NCBI RefSeq assembly: GCF_026226615.1 | Contig: NZ_JAJAPB010000002.1 | Span: 62,001-126,000 of the forward strand | DNA: 64,000 bases | DNA from: Geovibrio ferrireducens | GTDB taxonomy: Bacteria > Chrysiogenota > Deferribacteres > Deferribacterales > Geovibrionaceae | Direction: 5' to 3' | Shown here: positions 25,625 through 34,041 of the stretch, in pieces | How the letters are laid out: each line of letters begins with the position of its first letter | How positions within the stretch are numbered: position 1 is the stretch's first letter | Program-made: the position numbers and the translations under genes | Notes under the pieces: model-generated | The model's input: the letters and a program-made list of their open reading frames with translations, nothing else | What the model was told of the DNA's origin: nothing | Databases searched by the model: none

Positions 25625-26410
25625 TCAGACAAAGAAATTGATCGGCGGTACTTCCTTAATCGCCCCGTATTTACGGGCGTAGCTGTAGAAGCGCAGAAGC
25701 CCCTGAACATGCCTGTCAGACAGGCTGTAGTCCATCGTCTCCCAGTAATCAATAATCTGGTAAGAGGTAAGCCCTTTCATTGAATAATGATCCAGAAGAG
25801 CGGCGAGGTTTGACTTGCTGTCCTTCTTAATCTCCTCAAGCTGAGAGGCGAACAGCTCGAAATCCGCCCTTTTTGCGGCCACAGATTCCTTTCTGGCTAT
25901 CCAGAGGGCAAAAACGAACGGCAGACCCGTGAAAGCGTTCCAGAGGGTGCAAAGGTCATAGATATACTTATTCTGCCCGTTATACAGCTCAAAAAGCGCC
26001 TTATCCCCGATGAGCACCTTTCCGTCCGCCCCTTCCTGCTGGTCGGTAAATTCCGGCTGAAAGCCGTACATCTCGCTAACCAGAATCCTGAACAGGACAA
26101 CGCTTGTGCCTGATTCCCCGGTGAGGAAGACCTTGCGCCCCTTCAGTTCTTCAATAGGCACATCAGAGTAAAGCATTACACTCTTAACCCTGTCGGTGCT
26201 GCTGATTGAAATTCCGGGAATGAGGATGTAATCCTCAAATGACTTGGCGTATTCGATGCTGCTGCACGGTGAAAGGTCTATCACCCCTTCCCTGAGAGCC
26301 GTGTTGAGATAGGAGGGAACCCCTTTTACGAACTTGTATTCCTTGTGTTTGTTAAGCTGATGAAAAATGGGGTAGACATTTGCATAGTCTATCTGCCCGA
26401 TTACAAGCAT
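25625..26410 (-). CDS. mqnA: Chorismate dehydratase MqnA (futalosine menaquinone pathway)
   Basis: The 261-residue protein converts chorismate to 3-enolpyruvyl-benzoate, the first step of the futalosine route to menaquinone. Its periplasmic-binding-protein-like fold shows GQIDYANVYPIFH at the N-terminus, LSPCSSIEYAK near 48-58, TGESGTSVVL near 98, LIGDKAL near 133, and LWNAFTGLPFVFALW near 155. It overlaps the trmL stop by 10 bases. Its presence implies respiration with menaquinone. Other mqn genes are not in this window. Confidence 0.92.
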   Translation of the reverse strand: MLVIGQIDYANVYPIFHQLNKHKEYKFVKGVPSYLNTALREGVIDLSPCSSIEYAKSFEDYILIPGISISSTDRVKSVMLYSDVPIEELKGRKVFLTGESGTSVVLFRILVSEMYGFQPEFTDQQEGADGKVLIGDKALFELYNGQNKYIYDLCTLWNAFTGLPFVFALWIARKESVAAKRADFELFASQLEEIKKDSKSNLAALLDHYSMKGLTSYQIIDYWETMDYSLSDRHVQGLLRFYSYARKYGAIKEVPPINFFV

Positions 26411-26889
26411 ATTTTCCTCTCCAGCCCTGCGAAGTCCAGCCTCCTGAGTACATCGAAAGTGACTATGGAGACAGTATTTGCTATGTTCAGGCTGCGCACA
26501 TTGCCCGTGGTGGGTATGCGGTAGCTTCTCTCAGCGTACTTCGTCAGGATTTCTTCCGGCAGCCCCACTGTCTCCTTTCCGAAGACGAGCACAAGGCTTC
26601 CGTCATTTTTTGCGGGTATTTCCGTGTAGATCTTTTCTGCCTTTTTAGAGAGAAATGCAAGGGTGTATTCGGGAGTATTGTATTTGTTAAAAAATTCACT
26701 AAGAGTATCAATGCGCTGCAGACGCACTTTTTCCCAGTAGTCCAGCCCGGCTCTTTTCATGTATTTGTCATCCATGGAAAAACCGAGCTTTCCCACAAGG
26801 AGCAGTTCGCAGTCCGCTCCCACGCATATCCTGCCTATGTTGCCTGTATTCTGTGGTATTTCAGGTTCGATGAGGGCGATTTTGATCAT
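26401..26889 (-). CDS. trmL: tRNA (cytidine/uridine-34-2'-O)-methyltransferase TrmL
   Basis: This 162-residue SPOUT methyltransferase modifies the wobble ribose of certain leucine tRNAs. The ATG at 26889 (MIKIALIEPEIPQNTGNIGR) gives the canonical N-terminus. The SAM-knot motifs LVFGKETVGLPEEIL and IPTTGNVRSLNIANTVSI lie in the second half. It lies just after rsfS and overlaps mqnA. Confidence 0.93.
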   Translation of the reverse strand: MIKIALIEPEIPQNTGNIGRICVGADCELLLVGKLGFSMDDKYMKRAGLDYWEKVRLQRIDTLSEFFNKYNTPEYTLAFLSKKAEKIYTEIPAKNDGSLVLVFGKETVGLPEEILTKYAERSYRIPTTGNVRSLNIANTVSIVTFDVLRRLDFAGLERKICL

Positions 26890-26894
26890 CGGGC

Positions 26895-27260
26895 TTATTT
26901 CTGCGGAGCCTCGATAAACTGCGAAGCGTCTATTTTTGAGCATCCGCCCCAGATAGCTTCAAGATTGTAATAATTTCTCTCATCCTCGCACATGATATTC
27001 AGAAGGATGTAGCCAAAATCTATGCAGATCCATTTTGAAACTCTGTAGCCGTCAAGCGCCTGAGGCTCAACTTTTTTGCCTTTCAGCTCATGGAGAATGA
27101 AATCCGCCAGAGAGTTTGCGTGTGTGTTTGAGTTTGCGGTGGCAATCACAAGAAAATCCGCCAGAGAGCTTTTCTCTGCGATTTTGTAAATCTCGATGTG
27201 CTCCGCCTTTTTGTCGTCAAGGTATTTTAATATGTCTCTTAAGAGTGTGTCCTCAGCCAT
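26895..27260 (-). CDS. rsfS: Ribosome silencing factor RsfS
   Basis: The 121-residue DUF143/Iojap-family protein binds ribosomal protein L14 and blocks subunit joining under starvation. It shows LADFLVIATANSNTHANSLADFI, VEPQALDGYRVSKWICIDFGYILLNIM and FYNLEAIWG-like C-terminal (YYNLEAIWGGC) landmarks. It overlaps nadD by 8 bases, the usual nadD-rsfS pairing. Confidence 0.94.
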   Translation of the reverse strand: MAEDTLLRDILKYLDDKKAEHIEIYKIAEKSSLADFLVIATANSNTHANSLADFILHELKGKKVEPQALDGYRVSKWICIDFGYILLNIMCEDERNYYNLEAIWGGCSKIDASQFIEAPQK

Positions 27261-27897
27261 TGGCTCTCCTGTATAAATTGTTTGTGCGTATAAACTCGTA
27301 AACGTCTTCCGGCAGGTTCGCCTTCCGGTATTCAGCGTCCAGCATGTCCCTTATCTCCGTGCTGGATATATCTATCTCCGGCATTTCGTAAAGGATTATC
27401 CTGCCGTATTTTTCCCCTTTGAAACCTGCCGGAGCAACCACCCTTTCATGCAGGGAAACGGGAATGCGGCTCATCAGTTCATCAAAGCTCACCGATGACC
27501 TGTTCACCACTATGAAATTGGAGAGACCGAAGAGATCCCGCCAGTACTGCCATGACTCTATGGTAGCAAATATATCAGTACCTGCAATGAAGAATATCTC
27601 CGCATCAGGATAATCTGTTCTGAATTTTTTCAGGGTTTTATATGTATAAGACACTTCCGGCGAATTTACTTCAAAATCGGAAACCTCGAAACCTGCTCCC
27701 AGTTTCTCCGCCACAAGCTGAACCATCTCATACCTGAGCTCAGGGGAGATTACACCCTTGTCCTTTTTATGGGGTGATATGCTGGATGGGATTAACAGAA
27801 GCCTGTCCAGCCTGAAATCCCTGAAAACATTGCCCGCAAGAGTAACGTGTCCCAGATGTATAGGGTTGAATGTACCGCCGAAAAGCCCCAGACGCAT
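27253..27897 (-). CDS. nadD: Nicotinate-nucleotide adenylyltransferase
   Basis: The 214-residue nucleotidyltransferase joins nicotinate mononucleotide and ATP in NAD synthesis. The N-terminal GLFGGTFNPIHLGHV contains the GxFxPxHxGH nucleotide-binding motif, and the C-terminal ISSTEIRDML is the second ATP-contact motif. It starts 1 base after proA. The window also holds nadA and nadK, so three NAD genes are spread over 33 kb. Confidence 0.95.
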   Translation of the reverse strand: MRLGLFGGTFNPIHLGHVTLAGNVFRDFRLDRLLLIPSSISPHKKDKGVISPELRYEMVQLVAEKLGAGFEVSDFEVNSPEVSYTYKTLKKFRTDYPDAEIFFIAGTDIFATIESWQYWRDLFGLSNFIVVNRSSVSFDELMSRIPVSLHERVVAPAGFKGEKYGRIILYEMPEIDISSTEIRDMLDAEYRKANLPEDVYEFIRTNNLYRRANG

Positions 27898-27898
27898 C

Positions 27899-29134
27899 TT
27901 ATTCCCGGATGTGGCCGTCGCCGTAAACCTGATATTTTGTTGTTGTCAGGTCGAAAGCGCCCATAGGCCCACGGCAGTGAAGTTTCTGCGTGCTGATGCC
28001 TATCTCGGCCCCAAGTCCGAACTCCCCGCCGTCGTTGAATCTTGTTGATGCGTTCACGAATACGGCAGAAGCGTCCGCCCTGTCCATGAACTGTCTTGCG
28101 CTTGTGTAGTTTTCGGTAATAATCGCTTCCGAATGACCGGAGCCGTATCTGTTTATATGTTTAAGCGCCTCTTCCATGGACGAAACAACCTTAACCGACA
28201 GAATCAGATCGAGGTACTCCGTACTCCAGTCCGCATCCGTGGCAGGCTTGACATCTATGAAGCTCAGTGTCCTTCCGCAGCCTCTCAGTTCCAGCCCGTC
28301 CTTCTGCGTAAGCTCCGCAAACGCGGGGAGAAACGCTCCCGCCGCATCCTCATGCACAAGAAGAGTCTCCGCTGCATTGCACACGCCCGGACGCTGAACC
28401 TTGGCGTTACGGACTATTTTGAGCGCCTTCTGTATATCCGCATCCCTGTCCACATAAACATGGCAGATGCCCGCATCGTGCTTAACAAGGGGCACATGGG
28501 CGTTTTCAGAGCAGAACTTAATCAGCTCCGCGCCGCCTCTGGGGATGATTATGTCTATATATCCTTTAGCCTGAAGCATTTCCATTACCCGCGCCCTGTC
28601 AGTGTCCGGAACTATATTAACCGTTCCGTCGGGGAGCCCCGCTTCTTTCAGAGCCTCCTCCATTATTCTGCCGAGGCAGGTGTTTGAATGAATAGCCTCT
28701 TTTCCGCCTCTGAGAATCGAGACATTGCCCGATTTAAGGCAGAGAGCGGCAGCATCTATTGTAACATTCGGTCTGGATTCGTATATGATCCCGACAACGC
28801 CGAGAGGAACGCGCACTTTGGTTATATAAAGCCCGTTGGGGCGTTTGTAGCCGTCCACAACTGAGCCCACGGGGTCGGTCTGCTCTTTTATCTCATTTAC
28901 AGCCTTTATCATGGAGTTCACAGCCTTGTCATCCAGCCTGAGCCTGTCAATAAGGGCGGAGCTCAGTCCGGCTTCACGTCCGGCCTTGAGGTCTTTTTCG
29001 TTTTCGGATTTTATCAGTTCGCGGTTTTCGTCAAGCTTACGGGCTATGGCAGCCAGAGCTTCATTTTTGACTTTGGTGTTCAGGTTCATCAGCTTATAGG
29101 AAGTGCTTCTGGCTTTTTCAAAAAGTTCCTTCAT
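27899..29134 (-). CDS. proA: Gamma-glutamyl phosphate reductase
   Basis: The 411-residue aldehyde-dehydrogenase-fold enzyme reduces glutamyl-5-phosphate to the semialdehyde in proline synthesis. It shows VPLGVVGIIYESRPNVT, the catalytic Cys region VQRPGVCNAAETLLVH, and FVNASTRFNDGGEFGLGAEIGIST. Its ATG overlaps the proB stop by 4 bases, so the two are coupled. Confidence 0.96.
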   Translation of the reverse strand: MKELFEKARSTSYKLMNLNTKVKNEALAAIARKLDENRELIKSENEKDLKAGREAGLSSALIDRLRLDDKAVNSMIKAVNEIKEQTDPVGSVVDGYKRPNGLYITKVRVPLGVVGIIYESRPNVTIDAAALCLKSGNVSILRGGKEAIHSNTCLGRIMEEALKEAGLPDGTVNIVPDTDRARVMEMLQAKGYIDIIIPRGGAELIKFCSENAHVPLVKHDAGICHVYVDRDADIQKALKIVRNAKVQRPGVCNAAETLLVHEDAAGAFLPAFAELTQKDGLELRGCGRTLSFIDVKPATDADWSTEYLDLILSVKVVSSMEEALKHINRYGSGHSEAIITENYTSARQFMDRADASAVFVNASTRFNDGGEFGLGAEIGISTQKLHCRGPMGAFDLTTTKYQVYGDGHIRE

Positions 29135-30276
29135 CCGTGCCCCCTCTCCGCAGATACCACAAGGTCGTCCCTGTGGATTATTTCATCGGAGAATTTATAA
29201 CCGAGTATGTCAAAAATCTCTGCGGATTTTCTGCCCATGATCTGGCGCATATCCTTGCTGGAATAGCGGGTTTTTCCCTTTGCCAGTTCCCGCCCGTCCG
29301 CATCGGCAACGGAGATTATATCGCCTATACCGAAACGCCCCGTGACATTCACCACGCCGGAGGGAAGCAGAGACTTTTTCATATCCACTATAGCCTTAAC
29401 AGCGCCCGCGTCAATGGAAATAGTGCCTTTGACACTGGCTGCGTGGGCGATCCAGAATTTCCTTATGCGGTAAACATCTTCCGTGTGGGAGAAATAGGTT
29501 CCCACAAGCTCGCCGTTGATGAATCTCTGAATGTTTGCCGTGTCCCGTCCGTTTATTATCCCCACGTGGCATCCTGCGTTCAGCGCCTTTTTAGCAGCCT
29601 TGAGCTTGGAGCCCATGCCGCCTGTGCCCACACCGCTGACGGATTCGCCTGCGGCGCTCATGAGGTTTTCGTCAATATACTGAACATCGTGTATCAGCTT
29701 CGCATCGGGATAAACCGAAGGATTTTTATCGTAAAGTCCGTTAACATCAGAGAGAATAAGCAGAAGATCCGCCCCTATCAGACCGGCAACCAGAGCCGAT
29801 AGGTTATCGTTATCCCCGAAGGATTCAAAATATTTAAGCTCGTCCACGACTACGGTGTCGTTTTCGTTTATGATCGGCACAACACCTAATTCAAGCAGGC
29901 GGCGGATCGCATAACGCGCATTGAGGCATCTGCGGCTGTTTGAAAAATCATCCTTAGTGATCAGAATCTGCGCAACACTCTTGCCGAAGTTCTCAAACTC
30001 TTTCTCATAAAACCATATGAGGCGCGCCTGACCGATGGCTGCGCACGCCTGTCTGTCGGTGATGTTTTTCGGTCTGGATGAAAAGCCCAGATGCCTGAAA
30101 CCAGCACCCACAGCACCGGAGGAGACGATTACAATATTTTTGATTTTTTTATTAACATCGGCAAGCACGGATGTGAGAGAACTGATGAATTCAAGGTTAA
30201 CCCCATCGTTCTGTCCGAGGAGAACATTGCTACCAATTTTAATGACGAGGGTTTCTATTTCAGGTAAATGTCTCAT
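29131..30276 (-). CDS. proB: Glutamate 5-kinase with C-terminal PUA domain
   Basis: The 381-residue enzyme phosphorylates glutamate, the first and feedback-controlled step of proline synthesis. The amino-acid-kinase domain (about 1-260) has VIKIGSNVLLG, VSSGAVGAG, NENDTV and GVGTGGMGSKLKAA. Residues about 285-365 form the PUA domain (KGTISIDAGAVKAI). It is the first gene of the proB-proA-nadD-rsfS-trmL-mqnA operon. No clear promoter was seen in the repeat-rich DNA upstream. Confidence 0.96.
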   Translation of the reverse strand: MRHLPEIETLVIKIGSNVLLGQNDGVNLEFISSLTSVLADVNKKIKNIVIVSSGAVGAGFRHLGFSSRPKNITDRQACAAIGQARLIWFYEKEFENFGKSVAQILITKDDFSNSRRCLNARYAIRRLLELGVVPIINENDTVVVDELKYFESFGDNDNLSALVAGLIGADLLLILSDVNGLYDKNPSVYPDAKLIHDVQYIDENLMSAAGESVSGVGTGGMGSKLKAAKKALNAGCHVGIINGRDTANIQRFINGELVGTYFSHTEDVYRIRKFWIAHAASVKGTISIDAGAVKAIVDMKKSLLPSGVVNVTGRFGIGDIISVADADGRELAKGKTRYSSKDMRQIMGRKSAEIFDILGYKFSDEIIHRDDLVVSAERGHG

Positions 30277-30404
30277 ACTTTATTATTTAAAACGTACATC
30301 CTGTGGTTTTTACAGCAAGCTCTGCGCATTCGCACCCTTGGGGCTGTTTGCGTCATTGCGAACCCTGAAAGGGTGAAGCAATCTCTCATTCGATAGCATC
30401 AAAC

Positions 30405-30490
30405 TGCACATCCTGTCAGTTTGATGTACACGCTCGCGCCGCTTAAAAAGCGGCTTCGCTTCGCACGGCGCAGCCCCTTCCATGGGGCTG
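30405..30490 (+). repeat. Triple-hairpin dispersed element, copy C
   Basis: Stem I pairs TGCACATC (30405-30412) with GATGTACA (30423-30430), one mismatch. Stem II pairs CCGCTT (30439-30444) with AAGCGG (30448-30453). Stem III pairs CAGCCCC (30471-30477) with GGGGCTG (30484-30490). Linkers are the same as in copy B. Stem II differs from copy B at three positions on each arm with pairing preserved, so the structure, not the sequence, is being kept. Confidence 0.8.
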
Positions 30491-30713
30491 TATATCTCTG
30501 TATATTCAGAGACTGCCTCATAGTTTCAGCTCCTCGCAGTGACACAGCAGTGCGCCATTCCGGGGCATCAGCCGAAGAATCTATGACTTAACAGGAAAAA
30601 ACCTGCACGTCCCTCAGTTTTCAGGCAGGTGCATACCGCCCCCTGCGCCATTGGGTTCTGTACCATTTATATCGGGCGTTTGTCAATAATTTAACCGCTC
30701 TCAAACCCACCCA

Positions 30714-30754
30714 TGAAAACAAAAAAAGAGGAGTATGCAAATCATACCCCTCTT
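30714..30754 (-). terminator. Intrinsic terminator of the DUF779 gene
   Basis: A 12-bp stem with one mismatch (30726-30737 with 30743-30754) and a 5-base loop is followed on the minus strand by seven T, G and four T. It lies 32 bases beyond the DUF779 stop and ends the aldehyde dehydrogenase operon. Confidence 0.85.
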
Positions 30755-30785
30755 AAGGAAATATTTACTGAATATACGCCTGTGT

Positions 30786-31163
30786 CTATACTGATTCCCC
30801 GGATTCCGGAGGCCGGATTTGGCATACGCGGGATCTTGTGATAAAGTGGCTGTTTTCTCCCGCCGCAATAGAGAAGCCTTCCGGCTCCCCTTCCCCGACA
30901 TCTAATATAAGCTGAGTATGCTTCCATACCTCATACTGACGGAAGTCAATATAGAACGGACAACCTCCGACCTCACCTAACAGGACATCGTTGTCGCCGA
31001 TCATAAACTCCCCCTCTTCAAAGCACATAGGCAGGCTGCCGTCGCAGCAACCGCCGGACTGGAAGAAGAGAACAGATCCGCGCTCCTCCCGAAGGCGTTT
31101 TATTGCTTCAAGGGCTGCGAGCGTGGCCACAACCGCGGGTTCTCCGTCAGGCATTATTATCAT
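30786..31163 (-). CDS. DUF779 family protein
   Basis: The 125-residue protein is of the DUF779 family, recognised by SVLFFQSGGCCDGSLPMC near residues 30-47, GGCPFYIDFRQYEVWKHTQL near 67-86, and the C-terminal F-I-T-R region. The conserved cysteines suggest metal binding. Genes of this family are regularly found beside AldB/ExaC-type aldehyde dehydrogenases, as here (12 bases after the ALDH stop). Its biochemical role is unknown. The start may be the ATG at 31163 or the one three codons in. Confidence 0.82.
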   Translation of the reverse strand: MIIMPDGEPAVVATLAALEAIKRLREERGSVLFFQSGGCCDGSLPMCFEEGEFMIGDNDVLLGEVGGCPFYIDFRQYEVWKHTQLILDVGEGEPEGFSIAAGENSHFITRSRVCQIRPPESGESV

Positions 31164-31175
31164 ACGGGTCTCCTG

Positions 31176-32702
31176 TTAAAAGAAACCAAGAGCATTCGGA
31201 CTGTAGCTCACCAGCAGGTTTTTGGTCTGCGTGTAATGCTCAAGCATCATCTGATGGTTCTCCCTTCCGATGCCCGATATTTTATACCCGCCAAAAGCCG
31301 CTCCGGCAGGGTATAAGTGGTAGCAGTTAGTCCAAACACGTCCGGCTTTTATTGCCCGCCCCATGCGGTAGGCGCGGCTGGCATCTCTTGTCCATACACC
31401 GGCTCCCAGACCGTAAAGGGTGTCATTTGCTAACTCCAGCGCTTCGGCTTCGTCCTTGAAGGTGGTTACAGCCAGAACAGGCCCGAAGATCTCTTCCTGA
31501 AATACGCGCATCTTATTGTTGCCGCGCAGAACAGTAGGCTGAAAATAGTAACCGCCGGACAGTTCTCCGCTCATCATGTTGCGCTGGCCGCCTATCAGGC
31601 ATTCCGCGCCTTCCTGTCTGCCTATTTCAACATAGCCTGTTATTTTCTCTATCTGCTGCACGGATACCTGAGCTCCGAGCATAGTTGATGTATCCAGCGG
31701 GTTGCCCTGAGTAATCTTTCTGATGCGGTCAAGGCAACGATCCATAAACTTATCATAGATTGATTCCTGAATGAGCGCGCGTGACGGGCATGTGCAAACC
31801 TCACCCTTATTGAAGGCGTAAAGAACCAAGCCTTCAACCGCTTTGTCCAGAAATGCATCATCCTCAGCCATTACATCGGCAAAGAATATGTTGGGAGATT
31901 TTCCGCCAAGCTCAGTTGTGGACGGAATAAGGTTCTGTGCCGCATACTGCATTATCAGCCTGCCCGTTGCTGTTTCACCGGTAAAGCCTATTTTGGCTAT
32001 GCGCGGGCTGGTGGCAAGGGCTTTGCCTATTTCGCCTCCGGGGCCGGTTATGATATTGATAACTCCGGGGGGAACTATATCTGCGATAACTTCCGCAAAT
32101 TTCAGAATTGACCACGGAGTCGGGGATGCGGGTTTAATCACCGTGCAGTTGCCGGCAGCAAGGGCGGGAGCAATCTTCCACGCTGCCATAAGAAGAGGGA
32201 AGTTAAAAGGTATGATCTGCCCCACCACGCCCAGCGGTTCATGAAAATGATAGGCCACGGTGTCTTTGTCGATTTCAGTGAGCGTACCTTCAAGTGAGCG
32301 GGTGGCTCCTGCAAAATAACGGAAATGGTCAACCGCCAGCGGAATATCAGCCGCGAGGGTTTCGCGCACAGGTTTGCCGTTTTCCCAGCTTTCCGCCACA
32401 GCCAGCATTTCCAGATTGGCCTCAATGGCATCAGCAATGCGGTTAAGAACTGCGGCACGCTCAGCGAGTGATGCTGAACCCCATGCGTCTTTTGCCTTAT
32501 GTGCCGCATCCAGTGCCTTGTTGACATCTTCAACAGTTGATTTCGCAACTTCGCAGAAAGGTTTTCCGGTAACAGGGCTGATGTTGGGCATATACTGCCC
32601 TTTTTCGGGGGCTACCCATTCACCTCCGATGAAATTGTTGTAACGAGATTTTAGTGATACGATACTTCCTGCATTTCCGGGTGCTTCGTAAATTTTTCCC
32701 AT
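31176..32702 (-). CDS. NAD(P)-dependent aldehyde dehydrogenase (AldB/ExaC-like)
   Basis: This 508-residue enzyme oxidises an aldehyde (probably acetaldehyde or a small aliphatic one) to the acid. Catalytic residues are visible: Asn167 in IPFNFPLLM, Glu264 in [10 protein letters not shown], and the nucleophile in [10 protein letters not shown]. The CTC arrangement (Cys303, Cys305) is typical of the AldB/ExaC group; by alignment Cys303 fits the nucleophile. The NAD-binding GFTGETATG near 239-247 is intact. It has its own promoter and forms a two-gene operon with DUF779. Confidence 0.92.
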   Translation of the reverse strand: MGKIYEAPGNAGSIVSLKSRYNNFIGGEWVAPEKGQYMPNISPVTGKPFCEVAKSTVEDVNKALDAAHKAKDAWGSASLAERAAVLNRIADAIEANLEMLAVAESWENGKPVRETLAADIPLAVDHFRYFAGATRSLEGTLTEIDKDTVAYHFHEPLGVVGQIIPFNFPLLMAAWKIAPALAAGNCTVIKPASPTPWSILKFAEVIADIVPPGVINIITGPGGEIGKALATSPRIAKIGFTGETATGRLIMQYAAQNLIPSTTELGGKSPNIFFADVMAEDDAFLDKAVEGLVLYAFNKGEVCTCPSRALIQESIYDKFMDRCLDRIRKITQGNPLDTSTMLGAQVSVQQIEKITGYVEIGRQEGAECLIGGQRNMMSGELSGGYYFQPTVLRGNNKMRVFQEEIFGPVLAVTTFKDEAEALELANDTLYGLGAGVWTRDASRAYRMGRAIKAGRVWTNCYHLYPAGAAFGGYKISGIGRENHQMMLEHYTQTKNLLVSYSPNALGFF

Positions 32703-32813
32703 CAGTAACCTCCAAAGGTTTTTACGGGGGGTTGACGCTGCCGCACTGAAAGCCAGTAGAATACATATGTCCGTAGTTAGCCATCTCGAACATAGTTATC
32801 ATAGAATACTTAA

Positions 32814-32841
32814 AATATACTCCCCCTGTCTGCAAAGTCAA
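32814..32841 (-). promoter_or_regulatory. Promoter of the aldehyde dehydrogenase operon
   Basis: On the minus strand, TTGACT (32836-32841) and TATATT (32814-32819) are separated by 16 bases. They predict a leader of about 105 bases before the ATG at 32702, which has GGAGG upstream. In the rest of the gap to the tRNA gene (32842-33040) I see nothing else. Confidence 0.6.
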
Positions 32842-33040
32842 GGCATAGAGATTTACCCTGCTGCGGTTGATATTCAACGGAATACCGCTGATTTGAAGTT
32901 GAAAATATCCAGATACAGAAGGATGTTAGTTGTGATTTCCGGGGAAGATTTTATAATGAAAAAGCCAATCAAGAGATATGTAAAAAAATGTTAAATATAT
33001 TTTGTGTCAACAGAACAGCGGCGGGTTGTTTTAAGAAAAA

Positions 33041-33116
33041 TGGCAGGGGTAGAAGGACTCGAACCTACAATACACAGTACCAAAAACTGCTGCCTTACCA
33101 ATTTGGCTATACCCCT
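33041..33116 (-). tRNA. tRNA-Gln (anticodon TTG), CCA encoded
   Basis: The 76-base cloverleaf folds fully: 7-bp acceptor AGGGGTA/TACCCCT, D arm GCC/GGC, anticodon loop TTTTGGT with anticodon TTG, T loop TTCGAGT, discriminator G and an encoded CCA. The T stem contains one U-U mismatch at its second pair. Confidence 0.93.
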
Positions 33117-33224
33117 GTAAGGAAAAAAGAACTTATAAGTTTTTAATGCATTTGTCAATATTTTTCACCGCCGGAGCAAAGCCCGCAGCGATGAATTACT
33201 TAATGACACGGAAAAAAAGAGAAG

Positions 33225-33296
33225 CAGGGGTGGAAGGACTCGAACCCACAATACACGGTACCAGAAACCGATGCCTTACCATTTGGCTACACCCCT
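33225..33296 (-). tRNA. tRNA-Gln (anticodon CTG), CCA not encoded
   Basis: The 72-base cloverleaf has acceptor AGGGGTG/CACCCCT, anticodon loop TTCTGGT with anticodon CTG, and T loop TTCGAGT. The bases after the discriminator G read CTT, so CCA must be added by enzyme, unlike the neighbouring TTG tRNA. It shares the unusual U-U pair in the T stem with the TTG tRNA, suggesting duplication from one ancestor. Confidence 0.92.
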
Positions 33297-33314
33297 GTAA
33301 GTTGGGAAATCGTA

Positions 33315-33341
33315 TTTATAGCTTTTTTACTCCTGTGTCAA
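33315..33341 (-). promoter_or_regulatory. Promoter of the tRNA-Gln pair
   Basis: On the minus strand, TTGACA (33336-33341) and TATAAA (33315-33320) are 15 bases apart, just upstream of the CTG tRNA. An overlapping TAAATA at 17-base spacing is an alternative -10. Confidence 0.6.
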
Positions 33342-33390
33342 CCAATTTTTATCAAAGACATTAAAAAAGATGCATCTGCTCTCAAAACCC

Positions 33391-33419
33391 TTGACTGAAC
33401 CAGACTGTGTTTGTATGAT
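33391..33419 (+). promoter_or_regulatory. Promoter of the Rrf2 regulator gene
   Basis: TTGACT (33391-33396) and TATGAT (33414-33419) are exactly 17 bases apart. The perfect palindrome AGTTTAAACT (33447-33456) lies about 22 bases after the likely start point and could be an autoregulatory site. Confidence 0.65.
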
Positions 33420-33503
33420 TAGACGGAATCCTAAGTATTTTTATTTAGTTTAAACTGACACAGGGACTGAATCTTTTAATTTGATAAAAAGAAGGAGTTA
33501 CAT

Positions 33504-33938
33504 ATGAAAGTTACCAGAGCCAGTGATTACGCGATCCGCTCACTCATCCACATAGCAAAAAAACAGGAAGGAACGGTTTTTATGCGCTCTGAACTGTCCA
33601 AGGCCTGCGATATACCGGACAGCTTTCTGGGCAAAATTCTCCAGAACCTCGCCAAGGCAGACATACTAAGCTCCGAGCGGGGCAAAAAAGGCGGATTCAG
33701 GCTCAACAGACCCACCCAGGACATCACAGTCTATGACATAATCAAAGCAATCGAAGGCGAACTCAGTTTAAATGAATGTATTTTTGATGACAGTTTTTGC
33801 AGCATAGTTAACACCTGCTCAGCACATAAAATGTGGGGCAGCATACAGGACTCCCTTCTTCAAAAGCTCAAATCCTATACCCTTAAACAACTTGCGGATG
33901 ATGAGATGAGAGGGCAGAAAGAACACGTTCAGCCGTAA
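33504..33938 (+). CDS. Rrf2-family transcriptional regulator, probable Fe-S sensor
   Basis: The 144-residue winged-helix protein begins with the family signature VTRASDYAIRSLIHIA, followed by IPDSFLGKILQNLAKADIL (recognition helix) and ERGKKGGFRL (wing). Three cysteines at 92, 99 and 105 (C-x6-C-x5-C) match the cluster-binding loop of IscR/NsrR-type members, so it probably senses iron-sulfur status, O2 or NO. No isc/suf genes are adjacent, so its targets are unknown. GAAGGAG precedes the ATG. The flavodiiron and rubredoxin genes would be sensible targets. Confidence 0.92.
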   Translation: MKVTRASDYAIRSLIHIAKKQEGTVFMRSELSKACDIPDSFLGKILQNLAKADILSSERGKKGGFRLNRPTQDITVYDIIKAIEGELSLNECIFDDSFCSIVNTCSAHKMWGSIQDSLLQKLKSYTLKQLADDEMRGQKEHVQP

Positions 33939-34005
33939 ACGGCATTAGACGGGGCTTCCAGCATAAGTAGCTTATAATAATGAATAAATTTTATTATTTT
34001 TTTAT

Positions 34006-34034
34006 TTGACGAACCCCCATTCATGCTTTAACAT
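34006..34034 (+). promoter_or_regulatory. Promoter of the nrdJ leader
   Basis: TTGACG (34006-34011) and TAACAT (34029-34034) are 17 bases apart. Transcription would begin near 34042, leaving a leader of about 400 bases before the ribonucleotide reductase ATG. Confidence 0.55.
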
Positions 34035-34041
34035 ATATCTC

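Larger units (their letters stand above)
30277..30785. other. Gene-free, repeat-rich 509-base region
   Basis: This stretch has no supported gene. From left to right it holds a decayed copy of the triple-hairpin element (about 30292-30350: ACATCCTGT and CCTTGGGGCTG remain), a short dispersed repeat (30352-30388, GCGAACCCTGAAAGGGTGAA), copy C of the triple-hairpin element (30405-30490), and another short-repeat remnant (30514-30551). A possible minus-strand terminator (stem 30601-30606 with 30625-30630, T tract on the minus strand from 30600 down) and the terminator of the DUF779 gene follow. It looks like an insertion hot spot. Confidence 0.6.

Noticed and set aside
29137-29802. 221-codon plus-strand open frame
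   Set aside because: It is a shadow of proB on the opposite strand.
32767-32994. 75-codon open frame in the gap before the tRNA genes
   Set aside because: It overlaps the aldehyde dehydrogenase promoter on the other strand, lacks a Shine-Dalgarno and has no recognisable content.
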